Source: Thauera sp. (GTDB lineage Bacteria; Pseudomonadota; Gammaproteobacteria; Burkholderiales; Rhodocyclaceae). From it: a DNA stretch of 64,000 nt. Of this stretch, positions 1 to 9,302 are shown in pieces. The stretch's first letter is position 1; the number at the start of each line of letters is the position of its first letter. The position numbers were made by a program, and so were the translations under genes. Location: NCBI GenBank assembly GCA_017302295.1, contig JAFLDS010000002.1:1-64000 (forward strand), given 5' to 3'. The notes beneath the pieces are model-generated. The model searched no databases and was not told the DNA's origin. It was given only the letters and a program-made list of their open reading frames with translations.

Positions 1-313
1 CCGCAGCGCCCGCAGCGGCAGCCGGCGCTGCAGCGGCGGCCACCGCAGGTGCCGAAGCGCCCGCAGCAGACTTGGCTTCGGTATCGATCTGTGCGATCAG
101 CTCGCCCGATGTCACCGTGCCCCCGTTGGCCTTGATGATCTTGACCAGCACGCCGTCGGCGGGCGCCGGCGTCTCGAGCACGACCTTGTCGGTCTCGATG
201 TCGATCAGGTTCTCGTCACGCGAGACGGCGTCGCCCTCCTTCTTGTGCCAGGACACCAGCGTCGCTTCGGACACGGACTCGGACAGCTGCGGAACTTTGA
301 CTTCGATCAGCAT
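1..313 (-). CDS. sucB: 2-oxoglutarate dehydrogenase E2 (dihydrolipoamide succinyltransferase), N-terminal part
   Basis: Only the first ~104 residues are in the window; the gene runs off the left edge. They form a lipoyl domain: start MLIEVKVPQL, then DIETDKVVLE with the lipoyl-accepting Lys43, followed by an Ala/Pro-rich swinging linker from about residue 82. E2 moves the succinyl group from E1 (SucA) to CoA in the 2-oxoglutarate dehydrogenase complex of the TCA cycle. The gene starts 24 nt after sucA on the same strand, so the two are very probably co-transcribed. Pyruvate dehydrogenase E2 has a similar lipoyl domain, but the SucA neighbour settles the assignment. The peripheral-subunit-binding and catalytic domains are not visible. 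Confidence 0.93.
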   Translation of the reverse strand, partial: MLIEVKVPQLSESVSEATLVSWHKKEGDAVSRDENLIDIETDKVVLETPAPADGVLVKIIKANGGTVTSGELIAQIDTEAKSAAGASAPAVAAAAAPAAAAGAA

Positions 314-337
314 GAATTTCTCTCCCGTTTGACTTCT

Positions 338-3193
338 TTATACGTTCGGCGATTGGGGCGTCGTTTCCTGGATCGGACCGAAGGCGTTCTCGATCACCGC
401 CTTCTGCTGCTGGTTGTGCTTGGCGTAATAGCCCACCGCCGGCGACGCTGCGGCCGGACGGCTGACGAGCAGCAGACGGCGCTTGGTTCCGAGCACGTTC
501 ACCAGGTGCTGACGCGAGGCCAGCCAGTACCACGCACCCTGGTTGCGGGGCTCTTCCTGGCACCACACCACTTCCTTGGCGTTCGGGAACTGGGCGATCG
601 CCTTGCCGAACTCTTCCGCCGGGAAGGGATACAGTTGTTCGAGCCGCACCAGTGCGGTATCGGTGATGTTGTTCTCGCGGCGGTGCGCAAGCAGCTCATA
701 GTAAAGCTTGCCCTGGCACAGCACGACGCGCTTGACCTTCTTCGGATCGAGCTTCTCGATCTCCGGGATCACCGTCTGGAAGCCGCCATTGGCAAGTTCG
801 TCGATCGACGACACCGCTTCCTTGTGGCGCAGCAGCGACTTCGGCGTGATGATGATCAGCGGCTTGCGCAGCTTGCGGATCATCTGACGACGCAGCAGGT
901 GGAAGATCTGCGCCGGCGTGGTCGGCACGCAGACCTGCCAGTTGTTCTCCGCGGCCATGTTCATGAAGCGCTCAGGACGCGCCGACGAGTGCTCCGGGCC
1001 CTGGCCCTCGTAGCCATGCGGCAGCATCATGACGAGGCCTGACAGGCGCCCCCACTTCGCTTCACCCGAGCTGATGAACTGGTCGATCACGACCTGGGCG
1101 CCGTTCACGAAATCGCCGAACTGCGCTTCCCACACCACGAGTTCATTGGGCTCGGCAGTCGAGTATCCATATTCGAAAGCGAGTACGGCCTCTTCGGAGA
1201 GCACCGAGTCAAAGCACTGGAACTTGGGCTGACCATCCTGGATGTGGTCGAGCGGCTTGTAGCTGCCCTCGTCCCAGCGTTCGCGTTTCTGGTCATGCAA
1301 CACGGCGTGACGATGGAAGAAGGTGCCGCGACCGACGTCCTCGCCCGACAGGCGCACCGCATAGCCTTGGGCAAGCAGGCTGGCGTAAGCCAGGTTCTCG
1401 CCCATGCCCCAGTCGAGCGGCAACTCGCCGCGCGCCATCGCCGCGCGATCGTCGATGATTTTCTTGACGCGCGAGTGCAGCGTGAAGGTCGAAGGCACAG
1501 CCGCGAGGCGCTCGCCAAGGCGCTTCGCTTCCTGCACCGGGATCGCGGTGTCCGCCTCGTCGGTGTAGGCCTGCTTCAGGAAGGGGCTCCAATCGACGGA
1601 GAACTGGCGCTGGTGCCCCGAAAGCACCGGGTTGTACAGCAGCTCGCCCTTGTCCAGATGCTCGCGGTACTCCGCGATCATCCTTTCCGGCTCCTCCGCG
1701 GCGCAGGTGCCTTCGGCGACCAGACGATCCGCGTAGAGTTTGCGCGTGCCCGGATGCTGCTGCACCTTGCGGTACATCAGCGGCTGGGTGACCATCGGCT
1801 CGTCCTGCTCGTTGTGGCCGAGCTTGCGGTAGCACACGATGTCGATGACGACATCCTTCTTGAACTGCTGGCGGAACTCGACGGCCAGCGCGGTCACGAA
1901 GGCCACCGCCTCCGGATCGTCGCCATTGACGTGGAAGATCGGCGCCTCGACCATCTTGAAGATGTCGGTGCAGTACAGCGAGGAGCGGTAGTCGCGCGGA
2001 TCGGAGGTGGTGAAGCCGATCTGGTTGTTGACGACGATGTGCACCGTGCCGCCGGTGCCGTAACCGCGGGTCTGCGAGAAATTCAGCATCTCCTGGTTCA
2101 CGCCCTGGCCTGCAACCGCGGCGTCGCCGTGGATCAGCACCGGGATGACCTGGGTCTTGTCCGCATCCTTGCGACGCACCTGGCGCGCATAGACCGAGCC
2201 CTCGACCACCGGGTTGATGATCTCGAGGTGCGAGGGGTTGAAGGCCAGCGTCAGGTGCATCGGACCGCCCGGGGTCATGACGTCGCTGGAGAAGCCGAGG
2301 TGGTACTTCACGTCGCCTGCGGTGAGGTCGAGCGCCGCCTTGCCTTCGAACTCCGAGAACAGCATCGCAGGCGACTTGCCGAGGGTGTTCACCAGCACGT
2401 TCAGGCGACCGCGGTGCGCCATGCCGATCACCACTTCCTGGCCACCCAGCCCGCCGGCGACGCGGATCAGCTCGTCCATGGCGACGATGGTCGATTCCCC
2501 GCCCTCGAGCGAGAAACGCTTCTGGCCGACATAGCGGGTGTGCAGATAGCGCTCGAGGGTCTCGGCGGCGGTGGTGCGCTCGAGGAGGCGCTTCTTCATC
2601 TCGGCGGAGAACTTCGGCGTGCCGCGCACGCTCTCGAGGCGGCTCTGGATCCAGCGCTTCTGACCGATGTCGGTCATGTACATGTATTCGGCGCCGATCG
2701 AGCCGCAATACGTCTGGCGCAGGGCCTCGAGGATCTCGCGCAGGCTGGCGTGCTCGGTCGAGAAGCCGTGGAAGGAACCGACGTTGAAGCTCTGCGAGAG
2801 GTCGGCCTCCGTGAAGCCGTAGTAGGAGGGCTCGAGCTCGGCGATCTGAGGACGCTCGGTGCGCTTGAGCGGATCGAGATTCGCCCAGCGGTTGCCGAGA
2901 AAGCGATAGGCGTTGATCAGTTGCAGGACCGAGACTTGGCGCTTGTCCTCGCCGCCGCCAGTAACAACGGTGCGCACCGGGCCACGCTTGGCCATCTGCT
3001 CGAACGCCGCGATGACCGGGCCGTGGGCCACATCACGCGCGGCGGCGCCCGCCTGAACCTGGAGTTTGTCGAAGTAGTCGCGCCACTGCTCGGAGACCGA
3101 GGTCGGGTCGGCGAGATAATTCTCGTACAGCTCTTCGATGAACGGCGCATTCGAGCCGAACAAGTGCGAACTCTGTTCCAGTTGCTTCATCAT
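338..3193 (-). CDS. sucA: 2-oxoglutarate dehydrogenase E1 component
   Basis: 951 residues, the usual length for E1o. It decarboxylates 2-oxoglutarate with thiamine diphosphate and passes the succinyl group to SucB. The N-terminus has the E1o signature of an LFGSNAPFIEELYENY-type helix that contacts E2/E3. The thiamine-diphosphate core follows, with GMAHRGRLNVL near residue 258, HGDAAVAGQG near 355 and the NNQIGFTT region near 390. The conserved LPHGYEGQGPEHSSAR stretch lies near residue 725. The start ATGATGAAG allows two adjacent Met codons; the outer one is used here. A terminator-like hairpin separates it from gltA upstream, so sucA-sucB may have its own promoter in 3194-3275, although I see no strong consensus there. 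Confidence 0.97.
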   Translation of the reverse strand: MMKQLEQSSHLFGSNAPFIEELYENYLADPTSVSEQWRDYFDKLQVQAGAAARDVAHGPVIAAFEQMAKRGPVRTVVTGGGEDKRQVSVLQLINAYRFLGNRWANLDPLKRTERPQIAELEPSYYGFTEADLSQSFNVGSFHGFSTEHASLREILEALRQTYCGSIGAEYMYMTDIGQKRWIQSRLESVRGTPKFSAEMKKRLLERTTAAETLERYLHTRYVGQKRFSLEGGESTIVAMDELIRVAGGLGGQEVVIGMAHRGRLNVLVNTLGKSPAMLFSEFEGKAALDLTAGDVKYHLGFSSDVMTPGGPMHLTLAFNPSHLEIINPVVEGSVYARQVRRKDADKTQVIPVLIHGDAAVAGQGVNQEMLNFSQTRGYGTGGTVHIVVNNQIGFTTSDPRDYRSSLYCTDIFKMVEAPIFHVNGDDPEAVAFVTALAVEFRQQFKKDVVIDIVCYRKLGHNEQDEPMVTQPLMYRKVQQHPGTRKLYADRLVAEGTCAAEEPERMIAEYREHLDKGELLYNPVLSGHQRQFSVDWSPFLKQAYTDEADTAIPVQEAKRLGERLAAVPSTFTLHSRVKKIIDDRAAMARGELPLDWGMGENLAYASLLAQGYAVRLSGEDVGRGTFFHRHAVLHDQKRERWDEGSYKPLDHIQDGQPKFQCFDSVLSEEAVLAFEYGYSTAEPNELVVWEAQFGDFVNGAQVVIDQFISSGEAKWGRLSGLVMMLPHGYEGQGPEHSSARPERFMNMAAENNWQVCVPTTPAQIFHLLRRQMIRKLRKPLIIITPKSLLRHKEAVSSIDELANGGFQTVIPEIEKLDPKKVKRVVLCQGKLYYELLAHRRENNITDTALVRLEQLYPFPAEEFGKAIAQFPNAKEVVWCQEEPRNQGAWYWLASRQHLVNVLGTKRRLLLVSRPAAASPAVGYYAKHNQQQKAVIENAFGPIQETTPQSPNV

Positions 3194-3275
3194 GATGAAA
3201 GCTACCTTTTTCTCTTCTGTTTGCCCGCGTACGGGTTCTTTCGGGGTGACATGCCGGGAATTCGCCGTCCGATGG

Positions 3276-3312
3276 AAAAACGGGATGGCCGCTGACGCGC
3301 GACCACCCCGTT
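3276..3312 (-). terminator. rho-independent terminator after gltA
   Basis: Read on the minus strand, AACGGGGTGG (3312-3303) pairs with CCATCCCGTT (3288-3279) through 10 base pairs including one G-U pair. The downstream side runs directly into five T residues (3280-3276). It sits 44 nt after the gltA stop codon and before sucA. It implies that gltA and the sdh genes at least partly terminate here, and that sucA-sucB need a separate promoter. Confidence 0.7.
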
Positions 3313-3355
3313 ACGGCGAGGATCTACGGAGCCTCCCTTCCCTCTCCATCAATCC

Positions 3356-4648
<1,293 letters not shown>

Positions 4649-4710
4649 TGATCGTCCCTTCTGCTAGCAGTTTAAAACGACGTGCTTCCTGTTCATGCCC
4701 GGTTTGAGCG

Positions 4711-4732
4711 GGGTCAGCCAGCCGGCTGACCC
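4711..4732 (-). other. hairpin at the sdhE stop codon
   Basis: GGGTCAGC (4711-4718) and GCTGACCC (4725-4732) form a perfect 8-bp stem with a 6-nt loop that overlaps the last codons of sdhE. No T-run follows on the minus strand, so it is not a typical intrinsic terminator. It could be an RNA-stability or processing hairpin between sdhE and gltA. Chance is possible in GC-rich DNA. Confidence 0.3.
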
Positions 4733-4977
4733 TGACTCAACAAACCGATCATCTCCTTCCAGCGGTCTACTTCGCATGCCTTGCTACCGTTGACCATCGC
4801 CCAGATATCGTAGTCATCGGCGCGCAGCAGATCATCCAGATCCGCCAGTTGATCGTCCGACAGACGATCGAAGTGCTGCTCGAGGAAGCGCGTGAAGACG
4901 AGGTCGAGCTCGAGAAGAGCCCGACGGCACTGCCAACGCACGCGACCCCGGTTGATGCTCATCTGCTGTGCCACCAT
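4714..4977 (-). CDS. sdhE: FAD assembly factor SdhE (DUF339)
   Basis: 87 residues, the size of the SdhE/SDHAF2 family, which promotes covalent attachment of FAD to SdhA. Family features are the N-terminal basic segment and the five-helix acidic core (ELDLVF, LSDDQLADLDDLL, DDYDIWAMV). The signature RGxxE motif reads RALLE here: Gly is replaced by Ala (codon GCT), which is notable because that Gly is functionally critical in studied homologues. The start ATG overlaps the sdhB stop by one base (TGATG), implying translational coupling. An internal start at MSINRG, 5 codons later, is also possible. Its place directly after sdhB supports the role. Confidence 0.9.
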   Translation of the reverse strand: MVAQQMSINRGRVRWQCRRALLELDLVFTRFLEQHFDRLSDDQLADLDDLLRADDYDIWAMVNGSKACEVDRWKEMIGLLSQGQPAG

Positions 4978-5687
4978 CAGATCGCGCGACGCACCATCAT
5001 GTCCTTGATCTTGCCGATCGCGCGGGTCGGGTTCAGACCCTTCGGACAGACATCGACGCAGTTCATGATCGAGTGGCAGCGGAACAGCCGGTACGGATCC
5101 TCGAGGTTATCCAGACGCGCATTGGTGTCCTGATCGCGCGTGTCCGCCAGGAAGCGGTACGCAGCCAGCAGGCCGGCGGGGCCGACGAACTTGTCCGGGT
5201 TCCACCAGAACGACGGGCAGGACGTCGAGCAGCAGGCGCACAGGATGCACTCGTAAAGGCCATTGAGCTCCTCGCGGTCTTCGGGCGTCTGCAGGCGTTC
5301 GCGCTCGGGGGGCGGGTCGTTGTTGACCAGGTAGGGCTTGATCGAGTGGTACTGCTTGAAGAACTGCGTCATGTCCACGATCAGATCGCGGATGACCGGC
5401 AGGCCCGGCAGCGGACGCAGCGTGATCGGCTGCTGCAGGCTGTCGATGTCGGTCAGGCAGGCCAGGCCGTTCTTGCCGTTGATGTTCATCGCGTCCGAGC
5501 CGCACACGCCTTCGCGGCAGGAGCGGCGGAACGACATCGAATCATCCTTGGCGCGCAGGCGGACCAGCGCGTCGAGCAGCTTCTTGTCCGAAGCCTCGAG
5601 CTCGACCGAGATGTCCTGCATGTACGGCTTTTCGTCCTTGTCCGGATCGTAACGGTAGATCTTGAATTGAACGGTACGCTTGGTCAT
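4977..5687 (-). CDS. sdhB: succinate dehydrogenase iron-sulfur subunit
   Basis: 236 residues with the start at MTKRTVQFKIYRY, preceded by GGGAGAGAT. The open frame extends 40 codons further upstream, but that part overlaps sdhA and resembles no SdhB. The subunit carries electrons from FAD in SdhA to ubiquinone through three clusters. The [2Fe-2S] motif is CREGVCGSDAMNINGKNGLAC, here described by its cysteines at about residues 56, 61, 64 and 76. The [4Fe-4S] and [3Fe-4S] ligands are in CILCACCSTSCPSFWW and CHSIMNCVDVCPKGLNP. Order sdhC-D-A-B-E on one strand. Confidence 0.97.
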   Translation of the reverse strand: MTKRTVQFKIYRYDPDKDEKPYMQDISVELEASDKKLLDALVRLRAKDDSMSFRRSCREGVCGSDAMNINGKNGLACLTDIDSLQQPITLRPLPGLPVIRDLIVDMTQFFKQYHSIKPYLVNNDPPPERERLQTPEDREELNGLYECILCACCSTSCPSFWWNPDKFVGPAGLLAAYRFLADTRDQDTNARLDNLEDPYRLFRCHSIMNCVDVCPKGLNPTRAIGKIKDMMVRRAI

Positions 5688-5707
5688 GAATATCTCTCCC
5701 GGGGCGC

Positions 5708-7501
5708 TCAGTAGGTGCGCTTGGCAAGCGCGATCGGCTCGACGTCGTCGGACAGCGGCTTCAGGTTCACCGGCTTGTAGTCGAGGCGGTTGCCCTCGCT
5801 GTACCACAGGGTGTGCTTGAGCCAGTTGGCGTCGTCGCGGCCGTTCGGGTTCTCGGGCGTATCCGGTGCATCGTCACGCACGTGAGCGCCGCGCGACTCC
5901 TTGCGGGCCTCGGCCGACACGATGGTGGCGCGCGCCACTTCGATGAGGTTGTCGAGTTCCAGCGCTTCCATGCGGGCGACGTTCCAGACCTTGGACTTGT
6001 CCTTGATCTCGGTACGCTTGGCGCGCTCGGCAATCTCGCCCATCTTCTGCACGCCTTCCTTGAGCAGCTGGTCGAAGCGGAACACGCCGGCGTGCTTCTG
6101 CATCGTGCGGCGCATCTCCATGCCCACGTCGAACACGCTCTCGCCCTTGGTCTGCGAATCGAGTCGGGCCAGGCGGGCCAGCGACGCGTCGGCAGCGCCT
6201 TCGGGCAGCGGCTTGAGCTTGAGCTGGCCAGACTTGAAGTCTTCGACGACGGTCTCGCCCGCCGACTTCCCGAACACCAGCAGGTCGAGCAGGGAGTTCG
6301 TGCCGAGGCGGTTGGCGCCATGCACCGAGGCGCAGGCACATTCGCCCGCGGCATAGAAACCCTGCACCGGCGCATTGGAGTTGCCGTCCTTCGGCACCAC
6401 GACCTGACCCTTGTAGTTGGTCGGAATGCCGCCCATCTGGTAGTGGCAGGTCGGTACGACCGGGATCGGCGCCTTGATCGGATCGACGCCGGCGAACTGG
6501 ATGGCGATCTCGCGGATGCCGGGCAGACGCTTCATGATCGTCTCGGGCGACAGGTGCGTGATGTCGAGCAGCACGTGATCCTTGTCGGGACCGGCACCAC
6601 GGCCTTCGTTGATCTCGGTAGTCATCGCGCGCGAAACCACGTCGCGCGAGGCAAGATCCTTCAGGTTCGGTGCGTAGCGCTCCATGAAACGCTCGCCCGA
6701 GGCGTTGCGCAGGATGCCGCCCTCACCGCGCACCCCCTCGGTGATCAGCACACCCGCCCCGGCCACGCCGGTCGGGTGAAACTGCCAGAACTCCATGTCT
6801 TCCAGCGGGATGCCGGCGCGCGCCGCCATGCCCACGCCGTCACCGGTATTGATGAAGGCATTGGTCGAGGAATAGTAGATGCGGCCAGCACCGCCGGTGG
6901 CGAAGATGGTGGCCTTGGCGTGGAAGATCGAGACTTCGCCGGTCTCCATCTCCATCGCGGTGACGCCCAGCACGTCGCCGTCAGCATCACGGATCAGGTC
7001 GAGCGCCATCCACTCGACGAAGAACTGGGTGTTGGCGCGCACGTTGCGCTGGTAAAGCGCGTGGAGCATGGCATGGCCGGTACGGTCGGCCGCCGCACAG
7101 GAGCGCATGACCGGCGCCTGGCCGTAGTTCATCGAGTGGCCACCGAACGGGCGCTGGTAGATCTTGCCATTGTCGGTGCGGTCGAACGGCATGCCGTAGT
7201 GCTCGAGCTCCACGACGACTTCGTTCGCCTTCTTGCACATGAACTCGATCGCATCCTGGTCGCCCAGCCAGTCCGAACCCTTCACGGTGTCGTACATGTG
7301 CCAGTGCCAGTTGTCCTCGGTCGAGTTGCCGAGCGAGGCGGCCACGCCGCCCTGCGCCGCCACGGTGTGCGAGCGGGTCGGGAAGACCTTGGTCAGGACA
7401 GCCGTCTTGAGACCGGCTTCCGAGAGTTGCAGTGCTGCACGCAGGCCGGCACCGCCGGCACCGACGATGACCGCATCAAAGGTACGCTTAGCGACATTCA
7501 C
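5708..7501 (-). CDS. sdhA: succinate dehydrogenase flavoprotein subunit
   Basis: 597 residues from a GTG start at 7501-7499 (MNVAKRTFDAVIVG). The open frame extends further, but through the sdhD gene, and GGAGGC lies just before this GTG inside the sdhD stop region. It oxidises succinate to fumarate using covalently bound FAD. Visible features are the dinucleotide fold VIVGAGGAGLRAA, the flavinylation block TRSHTVAAQGG with the FAD-linked His, the active-site region HPTGVAGAGVLITEGVRGEGG, and GECACASVHGANRLG near the C-terminal half. It lies between sdhD (2-nt gap) and sdhB (20-nt gap). Covalent FAD loading would depend on SdhE two genes downstream. Confidence 0.97.
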   Translation of the reverse strand: MNVAKRTFDAVIVGAGGAGLRAALQLSEAGLKTAVLTKVFPTRSHTVAAQGGVAASLGNSTEDNWHWHMYDTVKGSDWLGDQDAIEFMCKKANEVVVELEHYGMPFDRTDNGKIYQRPFGGHSMNYGQAPVMRSCAAADRTGHAMLHALYQRNVRANTQFFVEWMALDLIRDADGDVLGVTAMEMETGEVSIFHAKATIFATGGAGRIYYSSTNAFINTGDGVGMAARAGIPLEDMEFWQFHPTGVAGAGVLITEGVRGEGGILRNASGERFMERYAPNLKDLASRDVVSRAMTTEINEGRGAGPDKDHVLLDITHLSPETIMKRLPGIREIAIQFAGVDPIKAPIPVVPTCHYQMGGIPTNYKGQVVVPKDGNSNAPVQGFYAAGECACASVHGANRLGTNSLLDLLVFGKSAGETVVEDFKSGQLKLKPLPEGAADASLARLARLDSQTKGESVFDVGMEMRRTMQKHAGVFRFDQLLKEGVQKMGEIAERAKRTEIKDKSKVWNVARMEALELDNLIEVARATIVSAEARKESRGAHVRDDAPDTPENPNGRDDANWLKHTLWYSEGNRLDYKPVNLKPLSDDVEPIALAKRTY

Positions 7502-7503
7502 GC

Positions 7504-7851
7504 TTACAGCCTCCAAAGAATCTGGGCAGCCCATCCGGCATAACCGACGAGCAGGAAAAGAGTGACAAGATGCAGCGCCAAGCGCACCCCGGTGGGCTTG
7601 ACGTAGTCCATCCAGATGTCGCGCACGCCGATCCACGCGTGATAGAAGAGCGAGAGGAAGAACAGGAAGCTGAGGAAGCGGAACACACCCGACTTGAACA
7701 GACCCGACCACGACGCGTAGGAGAAATCCGGCAGCGCGACCACGCAGACCGCAAACAGGACCGTGAACAGCGCCATGTAGACGGCAGTGGCGCGCTGGGC
7801 GATCCAATCCTTCAGACCGTAGTGCGCGCCGACAGGCTGACGATTCACCAT
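7504..7851 (-). CDS. sdhD: succinate dehydrogenase membrane anchor subunit D
   Basis: 115 residues from MVNRQPVGAHYGLKDW; the ATG lies inside the sdhC stop region (7-nt overlap), so longer versions are not credible. There are three hydrophobic segments: about residues 20-40, 55-75 and 90-110. The SdhD helix motif FYHAWIGVRDIWMDYVKP contains the conserved haem/quinone-region residues HAWIG and D..MDY. With SdhC it anchors SdhAB in the inner membrane and forms the haem b and ubiquinone sites. It is followed at once by sdhA. Confidence 0.95.
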   Translation of the reverse strand: MVNRQPVGAHYGLKDWIAQRATAVYMALFTVLFAVCVVALPDFSYASWSGLFKSGVFRFLSFLFFLSLFYHAWIGVRDIWMDYVKPTGVRLALHLVTLFLLVGYAGWAAQILWRL

Positions 7852-8234
7852 AGTTTCACCCCGATGACGATGGTGAGCGCGATGCTCACGACCAGAACGA
7901 TGCGCGAGGAATTGCGCGCGGCCTGCAGCTCGCCCCCCTTGTGCAGATCGAGCAGCAAGAAGCGGATGCCGGCACAGAAATGATGCAGATAAGCCCACAG
8001 CAAGCCGATCAGCAGAAGCTTGACCAGCGGGTGGCCGACAATGGCAGCGAAGGTAACGAACGAATCAGGCGACCCGAGGCTCCGATCCAGCAGGAAGAGC
8101 AGGAAGGGCAACATCAGAAACAAACCCGCACCACTGATCCGGTGCAGAATGGACACGATGGCCGGCAGCGGCTGCCGGATCTGATTCAAGGCCAGATGCT
8201 TCGGCCTTTGCTTGCGCACTGTCATTTCTGACAT
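7845..8234 (-). CDS. sdhC: succinate dehydrogenase cytochrome b556 subunit
   Basis: 129 residues from MSEMTVRKQRPKHL, chosen because GGGGAGTCTTC lies just upstream; the frame could extend 16 codons but that part is unlike the family. The motif SILHRISGAGLFLMLPF (Ser and Arg of the quinone site) is followed by two more hydrophobic helices. HHFCAGIRFLLLDLHKG carries the haem-ligand His region. This is the first gene of sdhCDABE. The 120-nt leader before it holds an imperfect AT-rich box (TTTATATTTG) and a hairpin, so the operon promoter is probably here, but I cannot define it. Confidence 0.95.
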   Translation of the reverse strand: MSEMTVRKQRPKHLALNQIRQPLPAIVSILHRISGAGLFLMLPFLLFLLDRSLGSPDSFVTFAAIVGHPLVKLLLIGLLWAYLHHFCAGIRFLLLDLHKGGELQAARNSSRIVLVVSIALTIVIGVKLW

Positions 8235-8314
8235 GAAGACTCCCCTCGACATGAGCGGCAACACGGCGCCGCAGACTCTCAAAAGCTACAAATATAAATG
8301 CTAACCAACCGTCC

Positions 8315-8337
8315 CTGACACGAGCCTGACGTGTCAG
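8315..8337. other. inverted repeat between the GntR gene and sdhC
   Basis: CTGACACG (8315-8322) and CGTGTCAG (8330-8337) are perfect 8-bp inverted repeats separated by 7 nt. There is no T-run on either side, so an intrinsic terminator is unlikely. The position, 18 nt after the regulator stop and about 80 nt before sdhC, would suit an operator of the sdh promoter. The repeat does not resemble the GTCTTAT palindrome upstream of the regulator, so a different protein would have to bind it. Confidence 0.35.
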
Positions 8338-8354
8338 ACAAAATCCAGCCCGAA

Positions 8355-9083
8355 TCAACTGAGTTCATTCAGGTAAAAGTGGTCTGCGGTCGAATACAAA
8401 CCCCGACGCCACTCCACCGGCTTGTCGCCATACGTATAAGTGACCCGCTCCACCGACAACAGCGGCGTCCCCTCGGATACCTTCAGGATTTCAGCAGCCG
8501 ACCTGTCGGCCGCGACGGCGCGCAGACGTTCCTGGGCACGGATCATGCGCAAGCCGAAGCGAGTCTCGAACAGGCTGTAGAGCGAGCCGGACCAATCCTG
8601 CAGCACCTCGAGACTGAGGCCGTGGAATACCTCACCCGGAAGGTAGATCTCATCGATGACCACCGGCTTGACCCCGAACTTCAACAGCCGCCTGACGATG
8701 ATGATGGGCGCCCCCGGCTCGATGCCTAGCATGCGTGACGCCTCCTGCCCCGCCTTGGCGCGCCAGCAATCCAGCGGCACGCTCTGCGGGTGGGACAGAT
8801 CGCCATCGATGGGCGCCAGCCGCAGAAAGCGGAACAAGGCCCGCGGATCGTTGTGCGATGCGACGTAGGTCCCCTTCCCCTGCTTGCGCACGAGGAGGTT
8901 GTCGGCCGCCATCTCGTCGATCGCCTTTCGCACCGTTCCTTGCGAAACATTGAAGCGCGCCGCGAGCTCCTGCTCGCTGGGAATGACCTGACCCGGACGC
9001 CACTCACCCGCCTCAAGCGCCTGTAGAATCAAGGCCTTGATCTGGCGATACAGCGGGCTGAAGGTCGGAGAATCCTGCGACAT
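8355..9083 (-). CDS. GntR-family (HutC/UTRA type) transcriptional regulator
   Basis: 242 residues from MSQDSPTFSPLYRQIK; a start 12 codons upstream (MDVPGILC) is possible, and neither has a strong ribosome site. Residues about 10-75 are a winged helix with SEQELAARFNVSQGTVRKAID (helix-turn-helix) and a KQGKGTYVA wing. Residues about 95-235 match a UTRA effector domain (RRLLKFGVKPVVIDEIYLP, LYSLFETRFGLRM). It is sandwiched between sdhC and the divergent mdh, so it probably controls TCA genes in response to a carboxylate or CoA-type ligand; the ligand is unknown. A perfect palindrome in the gap to mdh is the likely operator. Confidence 0.9.
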   Translation of the reverse strand: MSQDSPTFSPLYRQIKALILQALEAGEWRPGQVIPSEQELAARFNVSQGTVRKAIDEMAADNLLVRKQGKGTYVASHNDPRALFRFLRLAPIDGDLSHPQSVPLDCWRAKAGQEASRMLGIEPGAPIIIVRRLLKFGVKPVVIDEIYLPGEVFHGLSLEVLQDWSGSLYSLFETRFGLRMIRAQERLRAVAADRSAAEILKVSEGTPLLSVERVTYTYGDKPVEWRRGLYSTADHFYLNELS

Positions 9084-9131
9084 GGACGTATTGAAGCACA
9101 AAATTCCGGGAACGTCCATGTCCTGTCTTAT

Positions 9132-9145
9132 GTCTTATATAAGAC
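9132..9145. promoter_or_regulatory. perfect palindrome, candidate GntR operator
   Basis: GTCTTATATAAGAC is a perfect 14-bp palindrome, preceded by a second GTCTTAT half-copy at 9125-9131. It lies 12 nt upstream of the mdh -35 box and about 50 nt upstream of the regulator start. That is where an autoregulating GntR protein would bind to control both divergent genes. HutC-type operators are AT-centred palindromes of this size. I saw no second copy before gltA, sucA or sdhC. Confidence 0.55.
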
Positions 9146-9157
9146 TAATAAGTATGT

Positions 9158-9186
9158 TTGACATGAGACGGCCTTGCTTCTAACAT
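9158..9186 (+). promoter_or_regulatory. sigma-70 type promoter for mdh
   Basis: TTGACA (9158-9163), a 17-nt spacer, then TAACAT (9181-9186): a near-consensus housekeeping promoter. It predicts a transcript with a leader of roughly 110 nt before mdh. Confidence 0.7.
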
Positions 9187-9302
9187 CCTACCGCCTTTTG
9201 CGCAGTTCGATCAGCCGCACTTCGCCCCGCCCAAGGGTCGTCCAGCGCCGGAACTGCGGACAACAATTCTCGACCAGCCAGTTTTTTTGAGGGAGTCACC
9301 AC

